From Sphingobacterium sp. UBA2700 (GTDB taxonomy: Bacteria > Bacteroidota > Bacteroidia > Sphingobacteriales > Sphingobacteriaceae), in contig DELI01000026.1 of assembly GCA_002354335.1 (NCBI GenBank), positions 39,384-103,383 on the forward strand: a stretch of 64,000 nt of DNA. Reading direction: 5' to 3'. Positions 36,829-45,855 of the stretch are shown here, piece after piece. A program made the position numbers and the translations under genes. How positions within the stretch are numbered: the first letter of the stretch is position 1; each line of letters starts with the position of its first letter. Under the pieces are notes generated by a model, which worked only from the letters and a program-made list of their open reading frames with translations, made no database searches and was not told where the DNA came from.

Positions 36829-37275
36829 CTAGCCTAGGTCCTGAATTTGAAACGTTTTACCGTTGAACTGTACTTCATCAAGGACTTTCTTTCCAAACAG
36901 CGCCTCTCCTATTGGCGATTGTTTTGAAACGACCATCACTGTCTCGCTGCCTACCTTGAGCGGGCCTATGGACGTAGCAAGCAAGTAATTAAATTGGTTA
37001 GTGATCACTAAGCTCCCCATCCCAACAATTGCATTCGTTGACTCGGGCAGATTGATCAGTATGTCCAGATCTCGATTGGCCTGGTTGAGCTGACTTTGCA
37101 GGCGTGATAACTCTTGTTGTGCCATTTCTCGCGAAGTTTCGTACTTATCACCCATGCTGCTTTTCGTATCATTTATAATTGCATCATTTGCAGCATCGAT
37201 TGCGACTTGAATTTCATCAACACGTTTTTGTGTCTTTTCTAAACATAGTTCAACGATTTCCTTCTTATCGATCAT
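36829..37275 (-). CDS. GreA/GreB-like RNA-polymerase secondary-channel factor
   Basis: The 148-residue protein has an N-terminal helical hairpin (about 1-75) and a C-terminal FKBP-like Gre domain ending in SPIGEALFGKKVLDEVQF. At the hairpin tip the sequence MGDKYETSRE has Asp43 and Glu46, comparable to the acidic pair GreA uses to promote transcript cleavage. Proteins of this type in Bacteroidota are often mislabelled 3-oxoacyl-ACP synthase; nothing here supports that. Full GreA is about 158 residues, so this is slightly shorter. Its promoter region and the upstream gene's terminator lie in the 103-bp gap before it. Confidence 0.75.
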   Translation of the reverse strand: MIDKKEIVELCLEKTQKRVDEIQVAIDAANDAIINDTKSSMGDKYETSREMAQQELSRLQSQLNQANRDLDILINLPESTNAIVGMGSLVITNQFNYLLATSIGPLKVGSETVMVVSKQSPIGEALFGKKVLDEVQFNGKTFQIQDLG

Positions 37276-37304
37276 ATTTATTGAATACTAATTTTACTAT
37301 AATA

Positions 37305-37332
37305 AAGAAAGCGCCAAATAAATTTGGCGCTT
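37305..37332 (-). terminator. Terminator after the LEA-like lipoprotein gene
   Basis: Arms 37309-37319 and 37322-37332 (aagcgccaaat and complement) are perfectly complementary. On the minus strand the stem is followed by tctttatta. Confidence 0.75.
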
Positions 37333-37378
37333 CAATTAAAAACCTAATAACCAATTAATTATAATTAATTAAATTAGT

Positions 37379-37885
37379 TTAGTTCTTTAAAGCTTCTTTT
37401 ACGTTGTTAAGCTTTCTTTCTGCCTCTTTACCAGTTGCTTCCACTTTATCTGCTGTTTTTTCAGCAGCTTTGTCGATTGCTTCACCAGTTTTATGAGCAG
37501 CGTCTTTCGTAGCATCTACAGCATTGTTAACACCGGTTTCTACAGCATGACCTGCTTCTTTAGCTGCAGCTTTAGTTTTTTCCCAAGCAGCGTTAGCATC
37601 GTCTAGAGCTTTTTGAGCAGCCTCTTGCGCTTTTTTGTCTCCGCTTTTTACAGCCGCCTCAAGATCAGCTTGTGCTTGTTTTGCTTTAGCTTCAGCATCT
37701 GCTAATGCTTGATCAGCTTCTGCATGAAGGTGACCAGCATGCTCGTCAGCAGTCTCTAATGAATGATCTAAGTGCTCTCCTACTGTCGTATCACCATCAT
37801 GATTTTTATCTACTGATGAAGTATTGTTACATGCTGAGAAAGTAATCGCGCATGCAACTGCTGCCAATAATGCAATTTTTTTCAT
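37379..37885 (-). CDS. LEA-like, alanine/lysine-rich lipoprotein
   Basis: The 168-residue protein has a lipoprotein signal, Cys19 in FSAC, then an acidic, His-rich stretch (HLDHSLETADEHAGHLHAE). The rest is a long amphipathic helix of Ala, Lys, Glu and Asp with about 11-residue periodicity (DAAHKTGEAIDKAAEKTADK), like late-embryogenesis-abundant or apolipoprotein-type helices. Such proteins are linked to desiccation or osmotic stress; that role here is inference. It is monocistronic, bounded by its own terminator. Confidence 0.75.
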   Translation of the reverse strand: MKKIALLAAVACAITFSACNNTSSVDKNHDGDTTVGEHLDHSLETADEHAGHLHAEADQALADAEAKAKQAQADLEAAVKSGDKKAQEAAQKALDDANAAWEKTKAAAKEAGHAVETGVNNAVDATKDAAHKTGEAIDKAAEKTADKVEATGKEAERKLNNVKEALKN

Positions 37886-37953
37886 GTTTTAATTTTTGTT
37901 TATGGTTAACATTTTTACAATGATGCTAATGTACAATATTTGTACCAAAAACA

Positions 37954-38838
37954 TTACTTTGGATATACCGTACCTTTTGCTGCTTCTAAAGTGTTTTTCA
38001 ATAAGCCGATGATGGTCATTAAGCCTACTCCTCCCGGTACTGGTGTAATCCAAGACGCTTTAGGAGCAATAGCTTCAAAATCAACATCACCATATAACTT
38101 AAAGCCTGATTTTGTTTCGGTCGAAGTCTCACGGTTGATACCCACGTCGATGACGATAGCGCCTTCTTTAACCATGTCACCAGTAACGAAATTCTTTTTA
38201 CCGATTGCTGCAACGACGATATCAGCTTGAAGAACTTCTTCTTGAAGATTCTTTGTACGGCTATGGGTCAATGTCACTGTACAGTTTCCAGGTTGACTAT
38301 TGCGCGCTAATAAAATACTCATTGGCGAGCCAACAATATTACTGCGTCCAACGACAACCGCTTTCTTACCCGCGGTATCAATACCATAATGATCTAGCAT
38401 CAACATGATACCATAAGGTGTCGCAGGAATAAAACATGGCAGATTTCTTTGCATACGACCTAGATTGATCGGATGAAAACCATCCACATCTTTTTTATAA
38501 TCTATAGCTTCTGTTACTTTCTCCGGATCGATATGCTTTGGTAATGGCAATTGAACAATTAGACCATCGATGTTTTCATCTTGATTAATCTCCGCAATCT
38601 TTGCAAGCAATGCTTCTTCCGTGATATCCTCTTCGTAATGAAGATTGGTAGAATCAAACCCCACCTGCTCGCAGTTTCTCATCTTGCTGGCAACATAGGT
38701 TTCACTTCCACCGTCATTACCTACTAAAATAGCAACTAAATGAGGCTTACGACCCAAGGTAGCTGTCAGTTCAGCGGCTTCTCTTTTGATATCTTCTTTC
38801 AGTTTTGCAGAAACTTCTTTTCCGTCAAGTAACTTCAT
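37954..38838 (-). CDS. folD: Methylenetetrahydrofolate dehydrogenase / methenyltetrahydrofolate cyclohydrolase
   Basis: The 294-residue bifunctional enzyme interconverts 5,10-methylene- and 10-formyl-tetrahydrofolate with NADP. Signature segments are present: the [14 protein letters not shown] substrate site near residue 50 (with the catalytic Lys), QLPLPKHID, and PATPYGIM near residue 150, then the nucleotide-binding [13 protein letters not shown]. The C-terminal [11 protein letters not shown] closes the fold. It is of typical length. It starts 24 nt downstream of lepA on the same strand. Confidence 0.97.
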   Translation of the reverse strand: MKLLDGKEVSAKLKEDIKREAAELTATLGRKPHLVAILVGNDGGSETYVASKMRNCEQVGFDSTNLHYEEDITEEALLAKIAEINQDENIDGLIVQLPLPKHIDPEKVTEAIDYKKDVDGFHPINLGRMQRNLPCFIPATPYGIMLMLDHYGIDTAGKKAVVVGRSNIVGSPMSILLARNSQPGNCTVTLTHSRTKNLQEEVLQADIVVAAIGKKNFVTGDMVKEGAIVIDVGINRETSTETKSGFKLYGDVDFEAIAPKASWITPVPGGVGLMTIIGLLKNTLEAAKGTVYPK

Positions 38839-38862
38839 GTTATAAATAGGTTGATGTAAATA

Positions 38863-40653
38863 TTAATCTAACTTCAATACGGCCATAAATGCAGACTGTG
38901 GAATCTCCACATTACCTACCTGGCGCATACGTTTTTTACCTTTTTTCTGTTTCTCCAGGAGCTTACGCTTACGAGAAATATCACCACCGTAACACTTCGC
39001 TGTTACGTCTTTACGTAATGCCGAGATAGTCTCGCGGGCGATGATCTTAGCACCAATCGACGCTTGGATACGGATTTCGAATTGCTGACGTGGTAATAAC
39101 TCTTTCAACTTCTCACAGATTTTCTTACCGAAATCGTAAGCATTGCTACGGTGAATCAATGATGATAAAGCATCAACAGGCTCATCATTCAAGCGTATAT
39201 CTAATTTTACCAGATCCGAAGTGCGGTAGCCAATTTGATGATAATCAAATGAAGCGTATCCCTTAGAAATGGTTTTTAATTTATCGTAGAAATCAAATAC
39301 GATCTCACCCATTGGCATCTCAAACACCAACTCTACACGATCAGATGTCAGATATGACTGGTTCACGATGGTACCACGTTTTTGAATACAAAGCGACATT
39401 ACTGGACCAACGAATTCGGCCTTTGTAATGATGTTTGCTTTAATATATGGTTCTTCGATGGAGTCTAACTTACTAGGATCCGGAAGATCGGAAGGGTTGT
39501 GAACAACAACTTCTTCATTTCCTTTAGTCAAATAAGCACGGTAGGATACGTTGGGAACAGTAGTGATTACGGTCATATCGAACTCACGTTCTAAACGCTC
39601 CTGAATAATCTCCATGTGCAACATCCCCAAGAATCCACAACGGAAACCAAAGCCTAATGCAGCCGATGATTCCGGCTCAAAAACCAAGGAAGCATCATTC
39701 AATTGCAAACGGTGCATGGATTCTCTCAGCTCTTCGTAATCCTCTGTGTCTACGGGATATATACCTGCAAATACCATTGGCTTCACCTCTTCGAAACCTT
39801 GAATTGCTGTTTCACAAGGACGATCGCGATGTGTGATGGTATCTCCTACCTTCACCTCACGAGCTTCTTTAATACCCGAGATAATATAGCCTACGTCTCC
39901 GGTCTTGATGACCTCTTTCGGTACTTGATTTAACTTCAAGGTACCCACCTCGTCAGCGAAGTATTCTTTCCCTGTCGCCACGAACTTAACGCGATCGCCT
40001 TTTCTGATCTCGCCATTCTCTACTTTAAAGTACGCCATGATACCACGGAATGAATTAAATACAGAGTCGAAAATCAAAGCCTGCAATGGCGCTGTAGGGT
40101 CTCCAACCGGCGCTGGGATACGGTCGATAATGGCATCTAAGATATTAGGGATACCTAGTCCTGTTTTTCCAGAAGCTGGGATAATATCTTCGCGCTTACC
40201 GCCGATAAGTTCTACGATTTGGTCTTTAACCTCCTCAGGCATAGCGCCCGGAAGATCCATCTTATTTAAGATCGGGATGATTTCTAAATCGTGCTCTAGC
40301 GCTAAATAAAGATTGGAAATAGTTTGTGCTTGAATACCTTGAGAAGCATCTACAATCAATAATGCTCCTTCGCATGCTGCGATAGAACGGGAAACTTCGT
40401 AAGAGAAATCCACGTGTCCGGGAGTATCGATTAAGTTTAACACATAGGTTTGTCCATCTCTCACATATTCCATTTGGATGGCGTGACTTTTTATGGTAAT
40501 ACCTCTTTCTCTCTCCAAATCCATGTTGTCCAACAACTGCGCTTGCGCTTCGCGTTGGCTAATGGTATTGGTAAACTCTAACAATCTGTCTGCCAAGGTA
40601 CTTTTGCCATGGTCAATGTGCGCGATAATACAAAAATTGCGTATATGCTTCAT
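38863..40653 (-). CDS. lepA: Elongation factor 4 (LepA), ribosomal GTPase
   Basis: The 596-residue translational GTPase has the G1 motif [16 protein letters not shown] near the N-terminus, DTPGHVDF (G3) near residue 78 and NKMDLPGA (G4) near residue 131. The C-terminal end MAVLKLD and the [20 protein letters not shown] segment are characteristic of LepA. It binds ribosomes and affects translation initiation and back-translocation. A TATATTTG -7 box candidate lies on the minus strand at 40683-40690, about 30 nt upstream. folD is 24 nt downstream. Confidence 0.97.
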   Translation of the reverse strand: MKHIRNFCIIAHIDHGKSTLADRLLEFTNTISQREAQAQLLDNMDLERERGITIKSHAIQMEYVRDGQTYVLNLIDTPGHVDFSYEVSRSIAACEGALLIVDASQGIQAQTISNLYLALEHDLEIIPILNKMDLPGAMPEEVKDQIVELIGGKREDIIPASGKTGLGIPNILDAIIDRIPAPVGDPTAPLQALIFDSVFNSFRGIMAYFKVENGEIRKGDRVKFVATGKEYFADEVGTLKLNQVPKEVIKTGDVGYIISGIKEAREVKVGDTITHRDRPCETAIQGFEEVKPMVFAGIYPVDTEDYEELRESMHRLQLNDASLVFEPESSAALGFGFRCGFLGMLHMEIIQERLEREFDMTVITTVPNVSYRAYLTKGNEEVVVHNPSDLPDPSKLDSIEEPYIKANIITKAEFVGPVMSLCIQKRGTIVNQSYLTSDRVELVFEMPMGEIVFDFYDKLKTISKGYASFDYHQIGYRTSDLVKLDIRLNDEPVDALSSLIHRSNAYDFGKKICEKLKELLPRQQFEIRIQASIGAKIIARETISALRKDVTAKCYGGDISRKRKLLEKQKKGKKRMRQVGNVEIPQSAFMAVLKLD

Positions 40654-40682
40654 ATAGGTTATTATGCCTTCAAATTAATTCG

Positions 40683-40690
40683 CAAATATA
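40683..40690 (-). promoter_or_regulatory. Bacteroidota -7 box (TATATTTG) of lepA
   Basis: On the plus strand this reads caaatata, giving a TAnnTTTG match on the minus strand 29 nt before the lepA ATG. No clear -33 partner was found. Confidence 0.45.
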
Positions 40691-40745
40691 ATTTTTTTAA
40701 GCGAGCTTTTCTCCTAAAAGTTAGGCGATTATTCTATTTAGGAAG

Positions 40746-41987
40746 TTAATTGTTAGGCACATCTTTGAAACGCTGGGCGATAAGCAACATCAGAAGGCTC
40801 ATGACGATGGTGATCGATGCCCACAGCAAGGAGGTATGCGTAAAGGTGAAGTTCCAATGATAGATCCCGCCGAGTCCTTGCAAAGCTAGCGCTATTTCGT
40901 TAAACAGTATGCCAATGATCAGGAAAACAATTGTAAAAAAAGTAAACCGGGAAGCCTTCAACATCGCTTGACTGAATGCCAATCCAATAAGGAACATGGA
41001 TATATTAACGAGTAATACCAGGTGTAAATAGGCAATCGCAATCGGTCTGAAACCATAGACCAATACGCTCATGGAAGGTATGATGGAGAAACCCTGAAGG
41101 ATCAGCTTTGCAGAAACGCCAAACGCCACGATAATCCATAGCAATGACATGCTATTTGACTTGGTTTCGATCAACTTCATTGTTTTTAAACTGCCGCTCA
41201 GAAACCAGAGCCAACACAGCCCTTGTAACAGCACCGTCGCAAGCACGACATAGCCTATATATGCTGGAATCCCTTTCCACCACAAGATGGTAAGGAAATA
41301 AGTCGGGATTACGCTTAGCGAAAATAGGTATTGCATATACTTCGGAAAAAAGATTGCTCCAGTTTCACGAATCAACCAGTGATAAAATAGGGCTAAGCAT
41401 CCGAAAAAGAACCATCCATTATATTGAAAATGCAGATAGAAATAAATCGATGCTTGCTGTTCAAAAGGATTTTCCTGATGGCTTGCTTTGAGGTAAATAA
41501 GATAAAACGTTCCTAAGGCTGAAACAGCATTACTGATAATCGCAACGTAATACCAATGCTTGATGGAACTCGCTAGATTCGCTGAGTTTAAGTCCCGCCA
41601 GAACTTCCCGATGAACGCGAATGAGACGAATAAAGAAAAGGTGGAGAAGATTATGGACAACAGCGCGTATCCTTGGGCAGTAAATGCAATCAGCATACAG
41701 ACTGATGTAATCAAATTGAAGTACAGCAGTACAGCATAAGGCGTCTCGACTCGATCATCCGCCTTGTGACCCCGCAGAAACATAGGCATAAAGAGCATCA
41801 GGGCCATGGACACCCATGCCGTAAATGCGAAATGAGAATGCGCATGCAGTAAATTCTTCTGGTCTAAGCCCGATAGCGGGAATAGGAATTTATAGCGCAT
41901 AAGGGCTCCATAGACACTTACAATAAGGAAATTAATGAGTGCAACGTAGAACCATTGCTTATAGGAAACTTTGAACAATTTCTCCAT
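40746..41987 (-). CDS. Haem-copper oxidase subunit I-like membrane protein
   Basis: The 413-residue protein has about 12 membrane helices. A LLHAHSHFAFTAWVSMALM segment near residue 46 and FYLHFQYNGWFFFGCLALF near residue 181 carry histidines placed like the haem ligands of cytochrome oxidase subunit I and nitric-oxide-reductase-type proteins. No binuclear-centre HPEVY motif is visible, so it is unlikely to be a full oxidase. The family is common and uncharacterised in Bacteroidota. It stands alone, between lepA and the phytochrome-like kinase, on the minus strand. Confidence 0.6.
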   Translation of the reverse strand: MEKLFKVSYKQWFYVALINFLIVSVYGALMRYKFLFPLSGLDQKNLLHAHSHFAFTAWVSMALMLFMPMFLRGHKADDRVETPYAVLLYFNLITSVCMLIAFTAQGYALLSIIFSTFSLFVSFAFIGKFWRDLNSANLASSIKHWYYVAIISNAVSALGTFYLIYLKASHQENPFEQQASIYFYLHFQYNGWFFFGCLALFYHWLIRETGAIFFPKYMQYLFSLSVIPTYFLTILWWKGIPAYIGYVVLATVLLQGLCWLWFLSGSLKTMKLIETKSNSMSLLWIIVAFGVSAKLILQGFSIIPSMSVLVYGFRPIAIAYLHLVLLVNISMFLIGLAFSQAMLKASRFTFFTIVFLIIGILFNEIALALQGLGGIYHWNFTFTHTSLLWASITIVMSLLMLLIAQRFKDVPNN

Positions 41988-42112
41988 TATCTTTCATTCA
42001 ATCCGAGCGCGCAAAATTCCAGCCTGCTACGCTCTTTAACAAAGATAAATCCTAAGAAATCACCTTGGGCTGATGCTTGTCAGCTAGAAAAGTGATATAT
42101 CACCAATAAAAC

Positions 42113-44311
42113 TTATTGCTCTATTGGAAATAGCACTTGAAATTCCGTTCCCATTCCAATCTTGCTATCTACTTTAATTTGCAGATCCAACTTGTCGGCT
42201 ATGGATTTTACGATAGTAAGACCTAAGCCCGTACCTTCAAAATCAACAGCATTATCAAGGCGCTTGAATGTGTCATAAATAGATTTCAAGTCTTCATCAG
42301 CAATACCAATCCCATTGTCACGGATGACGTAACGGATAAACTCGCTGTTTTGCTCGGAATAGACCTCAACAAAAGGACAGTCAGCACGAGCGGAATACTT
42401 GATCGCATTCCCAATCAAATTCTGAAACAGTTGGTATACTAATGTCTTATGACCATAAACCGGTAGCAACTCCCCTATTTTAACTTCTGTAGACTCCGCA
42501 TCATATCGCATTTTACAAAAAGTCGTAATCTGGCCGATGGAATGGTTGACATCAACCAGCTCGGTTTGATAATTAAACGACTTGATTTTTGAAAATAAAT
42601 GTATCGCAACAAGCAATTCCCCTATGATATCAACAGCACTCTTCATATTATGAAGCATTCGATCTCTAAGTTCCAACGGCATGTCCGGACGCTGAAGCAA
42701 CATTTGAACAGATAGATTGATTGCGGACAATGGATTCTTTACGTCATGGCTGACGGTATAAGCATAGGAATCTAATGCCCTATTCAGACTCACTACCTCT
42801 GCGTTCAACGTACTTAGCTCCAATGCCATCTGATTCATACTCGTTTTGATCAGCTTCCTTAATCTGGAGAAATAGTACAGATCGCGTTCTGTCCAGCGCG
42901 CTGATGTCCCTACTATTTTATGATGCCAAACATCGAAGTGTTTGTGTGGCGCGGTTGTAAATGTCTCATTAGGCTTTGGGTTCATCAAATGATGAGTCGG
43001 TGTATCCATATAGGTTCGCTCGACGATCGACTCCTTTCTGAAAAAGTAAAGCGTAAATTCCCTATTTGATTCTATATCGACTTTCGCAATTCCCGCGAAA
43101 CGACTCATTTCGATATCTAATTCTTCGCCAAACTTCCACGTGAATTCCTCATCTGTGTAAATGTATTGATCCGTCTCACGGAGAATCAACGTCTTTAACC
43201 GCTTCAATTTTTTACGCCCTATACGGATTTGCTGAGCATATACCTGATCTCCATAAGCGATAACCATCGCATCCGCATTGGCGAACTGACATAAAAGCTT
43301 GCTCATCGACCCTAATACATCGAGCATATCTTTTTTCAATAGCAACTTTTCCTTCAGTAGCAATTCAAAATTCCGAATACGCTCGTTGAACTCTCTCTCT
43401 TGAACAAATTGCTCATCTGCAAAGCGTGTCGACGCCCATTGAATCATGTAGACGAAGGCTTCGCGTTTTATCAGGTTAATCCTTGTCGGGCGAACATTTT
43501 GGCAGAAAATCAGGCCCCATATCTGATTATCGATCAGGATCGAAAAACTTAGATTACAACCAATCCCAACCTTCTTCAAATGATCGCTATGAACCTTGGC
43601 TAAGGTGCGAATGTTAGTATTCAGCAAATCAATAGGATGACTATCTTTACTAACAATTCGGATGGGCTCTTCATAGATATCGTGGGTTAACCGGCATAGA
43701 TTCTTAAGGTGAACCTTTCTTGCCTGCGACAAGACTGCAAAGTCCGATTGATATAGCCCGATAATGCTTTCTAAATTGTCATTATTCCTTGTTTCTGCTA
43801 TAATCTTCCCATAACCACCCTCAATGAATTGATACACCGTTATGCGGTCATATCCCAAGACTTTACCCATATAATCGCTCAGGTGCTGCCAAATACCTTT
43901 GGTGTTTTCCATTAATATCTGAGCAAAGGATTCGAATTTTGGAAAGTAGACTTGTAGATCCGCAACTTTAATTTCAAATTCGAAATAAACGGAGTGTTCA
44001 TTTCGATAGACACTTAAATAACAGCCCCTCTCCAGCAGTCTAATCTCCAATAGATTTCGATCATTCTCCTCGGCAATAATCTGTCGAACGGCTTCTTGAA
44101 TATCAATCTGGTAGTCATAGAAATAATGATCGATCAAGAATGAAAAAGGGCGATCAAAGAGCGTATCGACATCTCTTCGCAACCAATCAGAACAATTCTC
44201 GCTACCTGCAATGATATTCAAATCTAAATCTGTGACGATTAGATACCCAAAGCTCTGGATACCATCAGAAACCAGCTGCTTCTGCTGATCAGTAGAGGAA
44301 GAATTAAGCAT
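42113..44311 (-). CDS. Phytochrome-like histidine kinase without the usual chromophore cysteine
   Basis: The 732-residue protein has the order PAS, GAF, PHY-like, HisKA, HATPase. The GAF domain spans about 140-300, with LYQSDFAVLSQARKVHL at 186-202 in place of the FPASDIPAQAR-type motif and His241 in AKVHSDHL retained. The kinase H-box is YTVSHDVKNPL with His522, followed by an N-box with NAIKYS and a GTGLGLTIV G2-box. Biliverdin-binding phytochromes have a Cys near residue 20; here the first Cys is residue 40 in ENCSDW. It may therefore be light-independent or bind chromophore differently. No response regulator is adjacent. Confidence 0.8.
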   Translation of the reverse strand: MLNSSSTDQQKQLVSDGIQSFGYLIVTDLDLNIIAGSENCSDWLRRDVDTLFDRPFSFLIDHYFYDYQIDIQEAVRQIIAEENDRNLLEIRLLERGCYLSVYRNEHSVYFEFEIKVADLQVYFPKFESFAQILMENTKGIWQHLSDYMGKVLGYDRITVYQFIEGGYGKIIAETRNNDNLESIIGLYQSDFAVLSQARKVHLKNLCRLTHDIYEEPIRIVSKDSHPIDLLNTNIRTLAKVHSDHLKKVGIGCNLSFSILIDNQIWGLIFCQNVRPTRINLIKREAFVYMIQWASTRFADEQFVQEREFNERIRNFELLLKEKLLLKKDMLDVLGSMSKLLCQFANADAMVIAYGDQVYAQQIRIGRKKLKRLKTLILRETDQYIYTDEEFTWKFGEELDIEMSRFAGIAKVDIESNREFTLYFFRKESIVERTYMDTPTHHLMNPKPNETFTTAPHKHFDVWHHKIVGTSARWTERDLYYFSRLRKLIKTSMNQMALELSTLNAEVVSLNRALDSYAYTVSHDVKNPLSAINLSVQMLLQRPDMPLELRDRMLHNMKSAVDIIGELLVAIHLFSKIKSFNYQTELVDVNHSIGQITTFCKMRYDAESTEVKIGELLPVYGHKTLVYQLFQNLIGNAIKYSARADCPFVEVYSEQNSEFIRYVIRDNGIGIADEDLKSIYDTFKRLDNAVDFEGTGLGLTIVKSIADKLDLQIKVDSKIGMGTEFQVLFPIEQ

Positions 44312-44319
44312 GTGTATTG

Positions 44320-44335
44320 GTTAGTTAGTTAGTTA
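44320..44335. repeat. Short tandem repeat (GTTA x4) before the phytochrome-like kinase start
   Basis: Four perfect GTTA units end 9 nt upstream of the ATG on the minus strand, where they read TAAC in the mRNA leader. Slippage could change the leader length. Confidence 0.7.
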
Positions 44336-44451
44336 ATTTTAATGCCGTAAAGATAATGAGTTTTCTTGGAGCAAAAGTAAAAACTTTCACGCTTCTATAT
44401 CATCATTAACAGGGATGAAAGTTCGCTATAGTTTGATACCAGACGTTTTCA

Positions 44452-44491
44452 GAAAAAACAAAGCGTCAGTTAAAATGTAAACTGACGCTTT
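44452..44491 (-). terminator. Intrinsic terminator of fabV
   Basis: Arms 44460-44471 and 44480-44491 (aaagcgtcagtt and complement) pair perfectly. On the minus strand the stem is followed by gttttttctg. Confidence 0.88.
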
Positions 44492-44516
44492 ATTATATTT
44501 TGTGAAAAAGTCTAGC

Positions 44517-45713
44517 CTATCCGATGCTCGGAATATTAACTACTTCATTTGTGTCTTTTTCGTAATCAATTTCATCGAAATTGAATCCAAATAATTGGAA
44601 GAAGTCATTGCGGTATCCAGCAATATCAGAAATCTCTTCTAAGTTCTCTGTAGTCGCCTGTCCCCATAAGGCCGCAACCTCTTTTTGAACATCTTCGCGC
44701 ATCTCTAAATCGTCTACACGAATTCTTCCTTTATCATCTAATTGCAAATCAGAACCGTTGTACAAACGCTCCGCAAACAAACGTTGCATTTGTTCTATCG
44801 TCCCTTCGTGAATTCCTTTTTCCTTCATTACTTTGTATAATAACGAAATATACAAAGGAACGACAGGAATTGCAGAGCTTGACTGAGTTACCAAGGCTTT
44901 GTTTACTGAAACATAAGAAACACCATGTAGGTCTTTCAAAATCTCGTTCAAAACAGGAACCGTAGCTTCCAAGTTGTCCTTAGCACGGCCGATTGTGCCG
45001 TTACGATAAATCGGATAAGTAATTTCAGGGCCAATGTATGAGTATGCTACAGTTTTCACGCCTTCAGCTAAAACACCGGCAGCCTTCAATTCTTCAATCC
45101 AGAACTTCCAGTCTTCACCACCCATCACAGCGACTGTATTGTCGATATCTTCTGGATTCTCAACCGGATTGATCGTAATATCAGAAACGACGCCCGTATG
45201 GAAGTCAACTGTTTTATCTGTAAATGGCTGATCGATAGGTTTCAATACTGATGCATGCGCCACACCCGTTTTAGGATGCGTACGACGTGGAGATGCCAAT
45301 GAGTAAACGACAAGATCAACTTGTCCTAAATCTTTTTTAATTAACTCAATAGTTTGCTGTTTGATCTCGTCCGAGAAAGCATCACCATTGATACTTTTTG
45401 CGTATAATCCGGCAGCATGTGCTTCTTTTTCAAAAGCAGCGGAGTTATACCAACCTGCAGTACCTAGTTTACCCTCAGATGCTGGTTTTTCAAAAAATAC
45501 ACCAATGGTTGCAGCATCAGAGCCAAAGGCAGCAGATATACGAGAGGCAATACCAAATCCCGTAGAAGCACCGATTACTAATACCTTTTTAGGACCATCA
45601 GCAATCTTGCCTTTAGATTTTACATACTCGATTTGATTTTTAATATGTTGTGCAGCACCTTCAGGATGCGCTGTCAAACAAATAAATCCTCTTGTTCTTG
45701 GTTGAATAATCAT
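44517..45713 (-). CDS. fabV: Enoyl-ACP reductase FabV
   Basis: The 398-residue enzyme reduces trans-2-enoyl-ACP (or CoA) with NAD(P)H in the last step of fatty-acid elongation; FabV type enzymes resist triclosan. The opening MIIQPRTRGFICLTAHPEG is diagnostic of the family, followed by a GASTGFGIASR nucleotide motif near residue 48. The active-site Tyr and Lys are in SYIGPEITYPIYRNGTIGRA followed by Lys. The length is typical. A TACTTTTG box lies at 45749-45756 on the minus strand. It has its own terminator. Confidence 0.97.
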   Translation of the reverse strand: MIIQPRTRGFICLTAHPEGAAQHIKNQIEYVKSKGKIADGPKKVLVIGASTGFGIASRISAAFGSDAATIGVFFEKPASEGKLGTAGWYNSAAFEKEAHAAGLYAKSINGDAFSDEIKQQTIELIKKDLGQVDLVVYSLASPRRTHPKTGVAHASVLKPIDQPFTDKTVDFHTGVVSDITINPVENPEDIDNTVAVMGGEDWKFWIEELKAAGVLAEGVKTVAYSYIGPEITYPIYRNGTIGRAKDNLEATVPVLNEILKDLHGVSYVSVNKALVTQSSSAIPVVPLYISLLYKVMKEKGIHEGTIEQMQRLFAERLYNGSDLQLDDKGRIRVDDLEMREDVQKEVAALWGQATTENLEEISDIAGYRNDFFQLFGFNFDEIDYEKDTNEVVNIPSIG

Positions 45714-45748
45714 CTTTATTTAATCTTTCAAAGTTGAATAATTAGTTA

Positions 45749-45756
45749 CAAAAGTA
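45749..45756 (-). promoter_or_regulatory. Bacteroidota -7 box (TACTTTTG) of fabV
   Basis: The plus strand reads caaaagta, a TAnnTTTG match on the minus strand, 35 nt before the fabV ATG. No clear -33 element was found. Confidence 0.45.
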
Positions 45757-45855
45757 GTTAAATTTTCAAGGAAACATCCCTCTACTTTCTTTTTTAAAGC
45801 ACATCGTTAAGGGGATATCCTTGCGATTAGTTGCGAAAACCTGCTTCAAGTTTAC

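Noticed and set aside
36829..37275. 3-oxoacyl-ACP synthase, a label often attached to such proteins
   Set aside because: The protein is far too short for a KAS enzyme and has Gre-type domains with no Cys-His-His triad.
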